Assembly (NCBI RefSeq): GCF_028858725.1
Contig: NC_084776.1
Span: 3,720,001 to 3,784,000 of the forward strand
DNA length: 64,000 nucleotides
Reading direction: 5' to 3'
Source: Colius striatus
Taxonomy: Eukaryota; Chordata; Aves; Coliiformes; Coliidae
The notes under the pieces were generated by a model. It ran no database searches. It was not told where the DNA came from and worked only from the letters and a program-made list of their open reading frames with translations. Every line of letters starts with the position of its first letter. The first letter of the stretch is position 1. A program made the position numbers and the translations under genes. This document shows positions 1 to 13,900 of this stretch, piece by piece.

Positions 1-3000
1 GGACTACTGAGGGGATGCATTTGGCAGTCACTTACCAAAAGTTGAAGAGTTCTCAGAGTTAGAGTTTAGAGATTAAAAGGATATTGAACTATGCAAAATC
101 TTCTCTAGAGGAAGGGTGGGAGTGAGTGGCCAGCAGCTGCTGAGCTGGAGATGCTCAGGAATAGATGGCAGGGGGTCAGTTGGACATTGTTGCCCTCACA
201 GGGAGCAAACAACTTGCAGGAAAACAATAATGTTGGATAAAGCCAGGTATGTAAAGGTTCAACCCTTGGATTAATACACAAATATGGTTCTGTATGTTTC
301 CTTTTGGTATGCTTCCAACAGTTATTTGTTGCAGACATGGAAAGAAGTTTCTTATCAGTGTGAAATGCAGGTTAAAATGCCTGTAAAATTGATCTGTGAT
401 ACAGAGACATAATGAAGGAGTGTTAAAACTCATTCTAAGAAAGAAGACATCAGTAAAGCAGATTTAAAGGGGTCTGAGACAGAGCCTCTCAGTTTCCAGG
501 GATGTGGATATCCCTTTAGCAGCCTTGTGAAAGTTCAGCTGGGAGGTACAGCCTGCGCATTAGGAAGCCTGACAGCTGTTGCACTGCTCACGGCACAATA
601 ATTACATGTAAAACAACAAGTTATCATTTTGAATAATGCTTTTGGCATCCAGACACTTTCCCAATGAGCACATGACAGAGATCATGTATTAGCCACCAGC
701 TACTGACAACTTTCAGTCACTGCTAGTCTAAGCCAGATCAGTGAAAAAAGGAAGTGTATTACATGACCAGCAATATGAGCATTATGTAATTTATGTACTT
801 TTTAATGTTCACTTCTGCTTTTTGGCAGCACTTGAATTCAGAGCAAGCCCACACCTTTGGTTTTGGGAGGATGCAGACTAGTTTCCTGGTACATTATAAT
901 GTCAGCAGTGAGAAGACACATTCTGTACTGATGCCTAAGAAAGGAAAAACTGAAACTATTTAATCAGTGAGTTTTCAGGTGTTTGCTGTGTGTCAGCTTT
1001 GTGGCTAAAATACTGAGTAGTACAGTGACTGATCTGGTAGCACAGATGTGGCTGGGAGAGCACTGAAATGCTGGAAGGTTTGTAAATACAGAGAGACTAC
1101 ATTAAGCCCCTGGAGAGACTTAGAATGAGGACTGACAGTCAATCTTGTCTCTAATACTCAGTGGGTAGGCTTAAACCTCACTGAAGAAAATGCAAAGTGT
1201 ATTCCCCCTTCATATCAGATACATTTAGACTAAATTTCACTATTTTTACCTGGTCAGAAGAGAGCAGGAAGCATAGCATCTGTTTCTATAGATTTCCATA
1301 GATATTTCTCTTCATTGCAACTGTCAACCTTGGCTGATGAAGAAATAATTAATCCAAAAAGTACTTCTGTGCATTTTGCAGATAGAATGGAAAATACACT
1401 GAATTCGTATTAATACCACAGTAATGAGGGTGATAATCCATGTCTGATTTAACTCAGCTGTTTCTGGATATATTTTTGGAGAACATACAGGTTTTTTCAC
1501 ATCTTTGAACTCTGATCTATTTTTCATTTCCAGACTCTCTAACAAAGTAGATATTGATTGTGAAAAGCACTAATTAGATATAAGGATATTAAAGCTAATT
1601 CCACTGATTAGTGAAAAAGCAAAATAGATGCTCTTGGGGGCCTGTTGTCATTTAGCAGGCTAGTATGTTATATTAGAGTTATTTTATTTAACATAGTCAT
1701 TGTATGGTAAAGTTCTCCCTCACTACTGCAATGTCTCTTGATGTAAACATCCTCCTGAGTTTTCTTCCCAGTTATTATATGATCTTTTGAGGTCCCTTCC
1801 ATTCTGTGAAGAAACTAGTGAAAGATGTCACCTGCTTTGGAACTTGATTTTTCTGTACCTTAGACTTTGTCATCATTTTAACCCATTTTAAATGTGCTTA
1901 AAGCACTATTGTTCCAATCTGTTGAAGTTTGCACTTGAATTGCACAAATATAAACACTGCCAGAAAGAGCAATGGACAGTGAACCCCTTTATGGGTGGTA
2001 GTGCAGTGCCATAAATCCGTGCAGTTGTGATTTTGTGTGCTGCAGCACAGCTGATGTTGCAGTATCACATCGAGATGTTCGCATGGCAACTCTCCTTGGA
2101 AAAACAGAACCAGTGCTGGATGAACATGTTAGTACATCAAATATTGTCACTGCTACCTTGCAGCTTGATAGCTTCGTTAATAGTGTTAGAAACTAGACCA
2201 ATGAGTCAGGCCATTCAGTTTCCTCTTGCAGGTGTTTTAAAAAGCAGCTTTTGTAGCTCAAAGAGAGATTTGGGGTTTATTTTACTTTTATTTAAAATTT
2301 CAAAATGGATTTTTTTAAAAATTAGGATGTTTTGTAAAACATAAATGACACTGTGAGTGGTGTGTGTAGAGCACGTGAAAGTGGCGCTTCCCCTGTTGCG
2401 TCTGAAGCTGCTCAAGGTTGCAGTGGGAACTGCTGGAAGAGGGAGGTGCAGGTGCCTACATCTACCAGCTCCAGGCACACAGGTGAGCTAGGAAAATGCA
2501 TTTGAATCCCATCAGAAAAAATAGCAATTGGGGAATTTGAATGTAGATACACAAAGTCTGTATTTTATTATCAAACCCATATGTAAAATACAAGAGAATT
2601 TTCCAGGTTATCTGATTAATGAAATGGTCAGCAATCACAGGCAGGAGTGGTATAGGTTACTGCCTGTTTGGGAAGGGATGATTAGTCTGTGATTTTCATG
2701 AGCAGACTTTGTTGACTTCTTTTCATTTGGTCAGATATTATTTTCTTTTAACAATCTAGTGATTGCACAGTATTTATGTCACATAAAGCTAATTTTATTC
2801 CCTCTTCTCCCATCTCTGTTCTTACTATTTCAGCGTACAGTGCAGACACACATTTTGGGTTCTTTTTTATTTTAGTGGGGAATGCACCAACTTGGACTTT
2901 TCTGTCGACTAGGAAGGACTGACCACATGGCTCTAGTAGACACTGTAACCAGTGCACAGTGATGTCAGGCACTGCAGCTCTGTGGCTGCCCTTGCATGCC

Positions 3001-6000
3001 ACAGTCTAGTCCTGCTGAAAAAATGTAAAGAGCAGTGTGCAGCTGAAGGAAGAGGAAAGGTAAAGTGAAGGCAGATGCTGTTCAAGCAGAGCACTGAATC
3101 ACAGAGACATTTCAATTTTCCTGTTTGTTGCAGAAGGATCATTATCCTTGGCTGGGTTTTGTTGGTTTGTTTTGTTTTGGCTTTTAGTCACGTAATTAAT
3201 TTCTGATGATATTTGGGCAGTGAGTTTTTGCCATCTGATAGTGTCTGGAGAAAGTAAAAAACTACAGCTTGTAAAAATAACCCAATAGTTGTCAGCAATG
3301 GAAATTCACTGTATGCAAAACCTACAGTGCCTCACGCTTTGTAGCATAACATTTTGCTTTGGAAAACTCAATGACTGCATCTTGATTGTTAAACATGCAA
3401 GATCTTAAAATAGCATAGTCTTTCCTTCTGTTAAAGAGCCATGATATTTATTAACAAGAATAACATTCTCGTTAAGGCTAATGAAGTAAAGGTTTTGAGG
3501 CAAAGGTGTATTTCAAGATGACCAAGTATGGGCATCATTGGGCAAGTTTTTGTTAGTGGATATCTCAGTAATGCTGATAAAGTCACCAGAGCTACAGTAC
3601 TAATTCTTTGTCAGTCAAGAGAAAAATATATTATCAACATGTTTCTTGCTTTTCAAAGATAATACAGCGTTGAACGTGCAGCTCTCAGAATGACCATTTG
3701 CCAGATGAAGACGAGAGGTCGTTCTGTGTTCCATATAGTTACAAATTAACACCAGTATCACTTGACACATGAACAGCTTGGGCATGCTAAAACCAGACAC
3801 AGTTCATAGCAGATATTATTTGATATGCAACCACAGTAAATTGTAGTGCCATCATTTCAAGTGAGAAAATCCTCTCTCAACAGTGAGTGCTAATTCTGCA
3901 GCCCTACAAGTGACTGGGTATACAGTATTGAATTGTTCCTCATGCTTCATCCTTAGTCTGTATGTCTGAAGGGTTGGTTGTGAAACATTTGAGGAAAGTA
4001 AAATGTTAGATATGGCCAGTTGAGAAGAAAAGCTGTTTCCAGCTTTGCTGAGTTTAGGGTGGGATTTTCTTCTATTTTTGTCTCCTCTCTTCATAACGTG
4101 GAACTAGGTTGTAACAAACTTCAGTATAGCACATGTAAATCAAATGTAAATTTGCTATTTAAAGAAACTGCCATGAAACACTGATTTCAGATGAAATGGA
4201 TTCAGCTGTGCCCTGGTTTAGCCTCACCACAGTACAGGGTATCATTCTGTAAATTGTCTAATGGGTTGCTGGGCATCACTGCAAAATATGTCAGAATCAG
4301 AGCTAGGGTCAGTTTTACAGAAGATTTAATTGCACCTGGACTTTTTTATTGAGTGTCTGCTTGTTTCCTGTATAATTTGCAATGAAAAATCTCAGGTTTC
4401 TGAAGCTTTCCCCCTCTAATTCAAAAAATACCTACAGACCAGTGGAAAGGTTAGCTCAAAATCCCTGCTGGGTGAAGAGCTCTCTTTTTGTTGAACATAA
4501 CTACAAATAGTATATCCCAAGCATATATGGCTGTTGCAGAGTAGATAAAGCTCATACTGACAGAAAGTGTGAACAAGTAATATGGTCCTAACTCTAGTTT
4601 TTCTCTAAGTGAACTCCTGAAGTTAATTAGTAAATGTAGCACTTGAAATAGGCGTGACTTTAAAAAAAGGGATCGCTGTAAATATTGCTGATAGTCTGTT
4701 ATGATCTTGAAAGCATAGCTACTTGGATGTAATTGCATAAAAAGACATTTCTCTGTTCAGAAAGTACAAATCTAAAAGAGATATTTTGTATGAGATGGAA
4801 TAAGAGAGGAATCGTGACATGGAGATAGCAAGGAGTGGGGAGCAAGGCTGCTGATAAATATGTAACTGCCTCTTCCCCTCTGTGGCAGACAGTGATGTTC
4901 CCATTCCATTCAGGGGGCCAAATTTACTGCTCTGAGGGAGAGTAACAATCTTTTTCCGTGGAAGAATTGCTCCAAATGATGTGTGTCCACATAAATAGTT
5001 GTAGCCAGTGAACAGGTTTGAAATTGGTCAATTCCTGTAATCTTTGCCCAAGTAAATCTCAAAAGCAAATTAAAGGACTTTGGAGGTAACTGAAGGTGGA
5101 ACAAGACTTACTGAAAAGTTATCCACTGAATAAAACTCTGTAAATCGAGTTCTGAGTAGGTAAGTTATTATTTTAGACCAAATTTGCCTTCAGGAAAAGG
5201 AGAGTTAAAGTGGACCAGATGACAAATGTTGGTCTGTTGTAAAAAAGTTGTCACAACCCCCCACCAAAAAATCCCCCAAACCCACAGCAAAAAGGACACT
5301 TCATCTTGAGTTACTCTTTGTTTTCCAATTGACTGTTTTTCCATCTCACTTAATTACTTGGCTTCCAAATGTAAAGTCTGTCCAGTTCTTTCCAATACAA
5401 TATTTAATATTCTGCCTTTCTACATCATCTTCTTAAGGATACAGATTGTTCTCACCATTCATTTTCTGCACATTTGCAAATACAGTTGCACAGATTGGGA
5501 GCCTTATGCTTCTTTTTGTGGCCTTTAATCTCTTCCTTTAAAACTTTTACATTTCTCTAATCTCTTTGATCATAAATGCAGTAAACCCATCCTCCCTCCC
5601 TTTAAGACTATCTCAGATTATGTGGCTAGGAGAGGCAATAAGAGAGTTAGAGCTAAGAAAGAAATCAGTCCTGCTCTCTAATGACTTCTTATTTTCTGCT
5701 GCTGATCGAATGAGAAGATTAAATCTCTATCTACAAATCTTGTGAGGACAATCTAAGAGGGAGAGAAACATAAACAATTAGACAATGACTTCTGCCAGCT
5801 AAGGGAAGTGAGAATGTCATTCAACTTTTGGAATGGAGGAAATGGTCAGAGATAGCCTGAGCAGCAAATAAGGCATAGCCCAAACGGTAGAAAAATTCCT
5901 TCTGGTTTTGACAGATTGGTAAAGGCATCTGTCATCTCCACTTCTGTCAAAGCATTTTAAAGAGAGAAAATGAATTTAAAACTATATTACTTAGATGTGC

Positions 6001-7873
6001 AATATGTGGATGAAGCCTGTGACAGAGCAGGGCACGTTTCTTCACATAAGATATTGGGTAACGATCCCACTTTAGGTCCTTGCAAATGTGCAGAGATATA
6101 CATGTGCTTAAATGTACTGATTCAGAGCCTCAGCTGACCTGGCAATGTCCATTTAAGAGAAATCTCCATTATTTTATTTAAAGCTCAGAGATTGTGGTGA
6201 AATGCATCTTGTTTCAGAAACAGTTCACCTGATTTCATCAAGGGACTGCTCTGCATATCTCAATTTGTTTAGGAAACAAGCATGCAAGGAAGCTTACCAA
6301 AAGCAACCTGCTTTATATAAAGAAAATATAACAGTTGTTTAAAAAATGTGGGTTTTTTTTTTAATTCTAAGAAAGAGCACTGCAGGGGAAAGATCTCTCA
6401 GCACAAATTTATACAACTAATCAATGTAATTTTTTGCAAGACAAGGGCTGGAGAAGCAAAATGAGTACACAAATAAAACCAGACTGGAGTTTCTCTTTGT
6501 TCTGCTCTTCTGCAGTTTCAGACATGTTCACATGTTATATCCAGTTCAGTAAGCATTCAGTGCTGCCTCTTTTATTCCAGTACTGTTAACTACCAAGACA
6601 AGTTAAAACTGCAGAGTCAAACTTCAGCTTTTCATTTATTTGAATTATGATTTCCTGAGCCATGTTCTTCTTACTAGGTGGTACACTCATTCATCGTTGT
6701 CCTGCTCAGAGCCTTAAATGGGAAGCCACATGTCTTTCAGAAATTACAAAGCAGTACTCTCGTTACTGAATTGTTGCTGGCATTTTGTATTTCTAACTGT
6801 TCCTCTAGGAAGAAACTAAATTAAATTAATAGAACATTCACTACATTTAGTTACCAAAAAAAGAGCTGAACTATTGATGCTTCCTGGAAACCTTGGCCTT
6901 AGAACGTTGTGCCCCAAAGGAAAAATCACATTGTTAGCTTGTTACTGATCTTGACAGTGTATGCACAACTTCCCTGCATTTTGTGACACTGATTTATGGT
7001 AGCCTTTTCACTAGTCACTCTTTCCAAGTCACAGAATCACGAGTAGAAATTTATTGCAGGCATAGCTGAAGCCACATGGGTCACTAAGGTGTCTAAATAA
7101 ATCAGGCACATAAGTGTTACTAATGACCTGAATTTTCAAAATATACCAATCATTTGCCCTGCACAGAATGAGAGACTTGGGGTTTAAAACCAGGTCCTAA
7201 AGGATTACAGTGAAAATAATCTCTGTGTGTGTGTATAAATGCCTAGTGGGAGTTGCCAGCTTCCACTGAGGGCAGTTCAAACAAAGTTTGGATTCTCAGT
7301 ACAGCAGTTACTTGTCCTGACTAGTTCACACAGAACACCTGCATTTCTTTATTGTCCCTAGAGTGAAAAGGTTAGAAATGCCCAGAGGCCAGAAAGTCAG
7401 GTGTTTCACATGGTGATGGAATCTAGCTCAAAGATTAGAGAATACAATAAAAACAATCCTGGTTGCTGATTTTGCAATTTGTCCACTCCACAAAGTGCCA
7501 GGAAGAGCAGCAGTGTGGGCTCTCAGTGCTGAACACAATGTGGTATTTGGAACAGTCCACTGGCCCTTGATCCAACATAGGGGATCCTTCCCAAAAATGT
7601 CAGTGGCTTAATTCATTCAAGCTGTTGTTAATCTTGCTGAGGAGCACTTTGCTTATATATCATATTGAGAATACACCTTTTCTTCCCTTTGATCCCTGCA
7701 GTAGGCTCCAGAATGTGAGTGTGTCCCTGCAAACACTTCAGTATTTTACATCAGGCACAAACCTGAAATGCATTATGTCCCACAAGTCATTGAAGTAGCT
7801 GTAATTGTTATTCCAGGTGGATTTTGTAAGGGTGTTCTTCTGTTACAGTGCTGAATTTCTTCAACTCTTGCAG
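1..7873. other. PITPNC1: PITPNC1 intron (upstream part cut by window edge)
   Basis: AT-rich non-coding DNA. I saw no exon, RNA gene or intact mobile element. A short CR1-like tail is possible at 1778-1812. Scattered open frames of 60-105 codons show no family resemblance and no splice context. Confidence 0.7.
1778..1812 (+). repeat. Possible decayed CR1 3' tail
   Basis: TGATCTTTTGAGGTCCCTTCC followed by ATTCTGTGAA resembles the last 40 bases of CR1, with the middle 'aacccaaacc' missing. It is too short to be sure. Confidence 0.35.
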
Positions 7874-7969
7874 ATTTTTGACAAAGAAGCTAAAGATCTG
7901 GAGCGAGAAGTCTGCTTTATTGATATTGCCAGCGATGAAATTCCTGAGCGCTACTACAAAGAGTCAGAG
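7874..7969 (+). CDS. PITPNC1: PITPNC1 internal exon, PITP domain
   Basis: This 96-nt, phase-0 exon encodes 32 residues running from [10 protein letters not shown] to YYKESE. A polypyrimidine stretch and CAG precede it and GTAAGA follows. It falls in the middle of the PITP fold, where [16 protein letters not shown] is the strongly conserved core. It is the first PITPNC1 exon I could find in the window. Confidence 0.95.
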
Positions 7970-10900
7970 GTAAGAGGCAACTTGGTTGTGGAGTTGTGAA
8001 GAAGGCTGCAGGAAAGACTTGATAGGAGTAATAACAGTCTTTTTGTTGTATGAAAACTGGCTGGTCAGTAGTATGTAAAAAGCTTTCAATTAGAGGAAAA
8101 GCAGATAGGTACCTCTCTATCTAGACTGCCTGACACTTTCTTTTGCAGATAATTCCTCCAACCTCTTGAAATGCTTTCATACCTTTATCAGAAGAGATTC
8201 TGCACCAGATCTTTGATATTCATTTATTCAAAGTAGAAAAGTACTTTTCTTTGAATCATGAAGGTCAACTGTTTGCTGGTCTGAGCAATTTTAAACATCA
8301 CTGTTGTCCTTATTTGCATCCTGCCCTGGCTACTAAGTCATCTGAACTGCCTAAGCCTAAGAAGAGGCTGCAGTGAGAATAGGGTTGCTGCACAGCTGCT
8401 CAGGGACAACTGTGACACAGGACCAAGAGGGACTGAAGCATACTCCATACTGCAGTGAATCTGCCAAAAAGCATCAATGGCAACAGATGCATTCACTCTC
8501 TTAAAATTCCCCTGAAAATTGCTCCCATGTATATTTGATTGTGCACGTCTCTGAAGAGCATGTTTCTTTTAGGTCAGTGCAATTCACTGTTATGAAATCA
8601 GCAGCCACCATGCAAATGAAGATGAGTTCTCGATATTTTAACCTCAGACTTGAAAAATGATGATGGTTCACAACAAGTAGCTAGAGAGGAATGATGAGAT
8701 CTATGCTTGCCTTTAATTTTGGAGATATGATTTGCCTCTGGAGCCAAGTGTATATTCATAGCTGGCAACGAGTATGGCAGCTGTTTGACTATACAAAATG
8801 AGACTACATAATTATTTTTAGGATAGAAAATGAGGTCTTGCCAATGAATATATTTCTATACCATAGGAGACATGAATTTCAGACTAAAAAAGTCAGGTAC
8901 TTGTTAGCTTCCATTTATAGATCCTATTTCAAATTTAATGTACGGGTCATAAACCAAAATTGGGTCTACAGGAAAATGAAAAGTAATTGTATAAATTTCC
9001 TTAGATAATGAAACCCATCTGTTTAGTACCCAAAATTACATAAGACCTCATGAAACAGCTTATTGGTCCCATCATCTTATTTGAACTCCACGGTCTTCTA
9101 GTCCCGTTTAGAAGTGACTGCTGCTATGGAATGGGTCAGCATTTGACTGTGTTTTAAAGCAGTCATGTCAGATTTTTCATTTCAGTATGTGCACTTCCAG
9201 GAAATGTAAATATGAAGGTAACACTTAGCTTGTAACTTTTCCTTCCCATTCATAATGGCCAGCTATAAAGCATAATTTTCATCTGATTAAGCTTATGACC
9301 CCGAAAGCCAGCCTCATGTTAAGTGAGAAAAGAATGTCAGAGTCTTTGTGTTGTTATTTCAAAGACAAATCTAGAGACTCGATTCCAAGCAAAATGGAAT
9401 TTTACATGGGTTTAAACAACAAAAATAGCCCAGCATCTGTTGTTTTTGCTGTACTGATGGATGATTTCTATGTTGACTACCAAATCATGTCTCAGAATTC
9501 GTACAAAATGTAAGAACACCTTAGCACTTGACTGTGCATGTACTGTAACTGATACTGGATTAATAGTAGTTGAATTCAGTATCTTCCAAAGTTTACAAAC
9601 TGTGGGGTTTTTATACTGGCACGTGATGAACATGAAGCCAAATTCCCATTTCTGATGAGGCCTCTTACATCATTTAGGGACTATAAAAAGACTTTTAATG
9701 TTTGTAAATGTAATCTCCATGTGTTTTCCATCAGAAGAGCACAAAAAGTAACTCTGTGTAAATGGGAAACAGTCTGTGTCTTCCAAATAAGAGTTTCAGA
9801 GATAAGTAAAACCCATTTACTGTAAGCTTTTGAAGGGAATTTTAGTTACGCTAGTAACAATTTGGCTGCTTTTAGATCATTTAATCTGAGTGGATACCAA
9901 GTTTAAAGATTAAAACTGAAGTAAAATCCTCAGGATTTAAGAATTAGATCCCACAGGATAAGTGTTCTGACTCTTCTCCAGAAAGAGAATGATTTTCTCT
10001 CTCAGGCAGATGAGTAACCTCTTTGTTTCAAGGGACCTTTCACATGCTTAATATCAAGCAAGTTCTGGATCAGGGTCAGGATACCTAACAGCTTCTAGAA
10101 ATGAGCTTTATGTTTCTTTTGTATCCCAGTGAAAGTGCATCCCTCTTCAATTAAAAATATACTTAAGTTCCTAACAGAAAATGTCATCATGTAGTTGTGT
10201 TACTGTGTATTAGAGATTAGCTTAAATAATTTAAACCATTCACACATCACTTCAACTGCTCTCTCTCTGTTAGTGCTTTGTAGACTGGTGATTTTGGATA
10301 TGATCAGACAGCACTAATTACATGGTTGCTATTAAGTTAGTATTTGTGATTTCCTATATTTTTTTACTTTAAATGTCTTCTGTGTGAAAAGCTCCCACCT
10401 ACAGTTGGACTGCAACTTTTCTTTGAGTTAGTGCATGAAATAACTTGTTGATTAGAACAGAACAAACTGCAGCCGTTTTAGTGTTGGTTTTCTCCTTTCT
10501 ATCAACAGTAGATGTAGTTGTGTATGTGTTACACCCATGTCAGCAATGAAGGTGGTAATACTGCAGCTTCCAGAGAGGGTTCAGCACCAGGCTTAGGATG
10601 AACAAAAGAAGTAACTATTCTCTGCTTCCTAGCAGCTGTGATCTAAAAAATCCTTTTCAATTGCCCTGACATGAATCATATAAACAGATCTATATCCTTC
10701 CTTCCATTGTAACTTACAGAGTAATGATTCACGTGTAGAAAGACAAAATGTGCAAAACTTCTTCATATGTATAATCTGCCATTTGAATTGCACTCCTCAT
10801 TTTGACTTCTGCTGGTGCTGAGAGAGGAAAAGTGTCCCATGAATATGTCATGAAGACTGAAGGGAAAATGATTGAATTCAACTTTCTGCATGTCTGCTTT

Positions 10901-13900
10901 TTATCTCCTAAATACTGAATAAAATTGAAAGTAAAAAATATAGTTAGCTAGAGGCTTAAAGAGAGTTGTTGTTGCATTGAGGAGCACTCTAAAGAAACCT
11001 CTGACAGTAACACTGAGTGATCTCTTGACCAGAATCATCCGAGTGAGTTGAATTCCCCGAAGAATGGAGGGCTTATCTATCAGTGCATGCACAAACGGGC
11101 TTAAATCACTGAGTAAATAGCCAGCCAGAAGACTGTTTTGTTAGCTGTTACAAACACATAGAGAGTCCAGTTCTGTCTTCTGTGGAGATGTACTGATTTC
11201 TGCTGTCACAGGAGCTGCCCTTGCAGAAGCCTGGAGGAGGTAGAACTGCAGCAGTAGTGGATATCCCAAAGTCAATCTTGATGCAATGACTATCTGCAGA
11301 GTTCACTGTGAAGTAGCCACTGGGCTACTTAACAGTGCTGCCACTTCTCAAAGCCTTTTTTTTCTTACAAGCATGGACCTAAAAATCCTTAAACTTTTAA
11401 GAAGTTTAAATGTGATGTTCCAAATTAGGAAGGCTTGAGGCTAGATCCAAGCTAACAGATTTGCCTGTTTTTCTGTATGGAGTCACATATGTTTCCAAAT
11501 CTAAGTGTACATATGACATTGAACACAGGATTTGGTATTTCTCTATAAAGAATGCACAAGCCTGCAGGTAAGAACAGTTGTACGTTTTGTAAAGTCATTT
11601 CCTTGTGACTTTACCATCAATGAATATGTATCACCAGCCATCATGTATTCCCCATATAGACATATATATTTATCTGAATTATAGAAAAGAATAAAACCGA
11701 GCTGTGCTGAAGAGTGAGGGCCTCAAGTGAATCATTCGCTGAAATGAAACATTTACTGTAGATGTGAGCTACTGAGCAAAATGTTCTTTGGGAACATACT
11801 CAAGTTCTCAAAATTAACAGTATTTCATTTCCTGTTTGTAACAAAGCAGCTGAGAGTTGGACAAATGGAATAAACTTTTAAAGTTACTTCCAAACACAAG
11901 GATGTCATGCAGCTGTTGCAGTTTTCTTCTGCAGTCTCTGCCTTATTTTGCTTCAACACAACTGCCCTGTAACAGATCCAGCTTACTACTGTCCAGGTAC
12001 TTTCAGAGTAACAAAACCTCTTGTCACATTCCAGAGCCAGAAAATTATGGTAGCTGAAGTAATACATCTGCCTCAGCCCCACGGTGAATGTGTGCAACAT
12101 GTTAGTACAGTTAGTACATGTTAGTACAGGGCGCAGCGAAAACAGATGACGAGTTCCTGTTGCTTACATCAGTTGTGAGCTTACAGAAAGTGTCTGGATT
12201 ATCACCTCAGAACTGTGTGAGTATGTACAGTTGTTAAGCATTTAGCTGTCTCTTCCAGAAAATACATTTTAATGGAAATTTTATAAGAGTAAAAACACAA
12301 GTCTTTAAGATCTGACTCCACATGAATGTCTATAGCAGCATCTTTACATCAACAGATCTTTCCAGAGCCCTAGCTACAGAAGCTGAAATCCAAAACCTAG
12401 CAACTACAGCTGATGGTGAAATGCCAGATCACATGTATTAAAATCATGAAGGACTGGTTCTGAAATTCAAGATCAAACAAAATAGTCTTCAGTTTAAAGG
12501 GAAAAAATTGACTGCACATCAAAAGCACAGTGGTGGAATATATTGCAAGATGAGTCTGAAAAAATGGATCCATGCATTAAAAGGGAGGAAGGAAGAATCA
12601 GTTTCTGGGACATCAGAAACCTTCCAATGAGAGAACAGGCTGCATGGAATAAGCACAAAGCACTTTCACCTCTGGAGAGCATATTCAGCTTCGGTACCTT
12701 GCCTCTCAGGGGTCTCATTAATATTTACAGCTATCTAAACTGAAGATGTCAGGATGTTGGGGCAGCACTTTTTTCTGTTGTATATAGTGACAGAACAAGG
12801 GGTAATGGAAAGAAGCTGGAACACAAGAAGTTCCATTTAAACATGAGAAAAAACTATTTTACAGTGAGGGTGAGGGAGCCCTGGCACAGGCTGCCCAGGG
12901 AGGGTGTGGAGGCTCCTTCCTTGGAGGTCTTCAACACCCACCTGGACACATTCCTGTACAACCTGATCTAGGTGGGGCCTGCTTTGGCAGGGGGGTTGGA
13001 CTAGATGATTTCTAAAGGTCTCTTCCAACCCATTCCATCCTATGATCTTTTTCCATACACAAATGGCCACCCAAGCAGCAAGTAATTTTCAAGACACATC
13101 AGTGCCAGCAGGATGCTCCATCCAGGATGCTCCATACGGACAAAGGACATGTTGCCAGCTGCAGGATAATATGGCACATTCAAATCAGGCCTGATAGCAT
13201 GGCAGAGAGAAGGGAAAGCATGCCCATGTAGTTTTGGAACCTTTCTGTAAGCAAAAAATGTATTTCATTACTTAAGCAAAAAGTAACGTTTCAGAATTAA
13301 ACCTGAAAAGGCATTTCACCAACCTCGTGCAGAACGGTCAACATGTCGCTGTTTGCCTCCTGCAAACGGGGTGACAGGTCCACACCTGCTGCCTGTGACA
13401 TCTGCAGTCCATGAGGAAGGTTAAGTAACTAAATGCTAAATAATGGAATCTCCAACAATAAGCACATTGAGCCAGGACCTAAGTGGCCTAAGTAAGAAAC
13501 ACCAGGAGAGCGCTGTGTTTGAAGCCACGTCCATCACACTGTGCCTTGCTCTTTTTTTTATGGTGATTTTACATTTTATTCTCAAATAAGCCCAGCTCAC
13601 GGGTAATGATGTTTCTGCTATGTTAGCAGAAGTGCTATTTTTAAATCACTCTGCACCTGGCAATAATGTATTGCAAATACAGAGTAGGTTTTGCTCCTCT
13701 GTAGCAAAAGGATTTGCCAGATGGGCTTTCCTAATAAATTGTGTCTGATAAAAGGACGAGAAGGTTATTTAAACAAAAAGATTTTATCTATGCCATTACA
13801 TTTGAAACAGATTGAGGATTTAGCCAGTAGATAAATTAAGGGGAAAACAGTGAATAGACACAGTATTCTTTGGATGATGGCTTCTCTACAAAGAAAGGCA

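Noticed and set aside
7222-7236. Short (TG)n runs here and at about 55339-55353
   Set aside because: Only 6-8 dinucleotides; too short to call as notable microsatellites.
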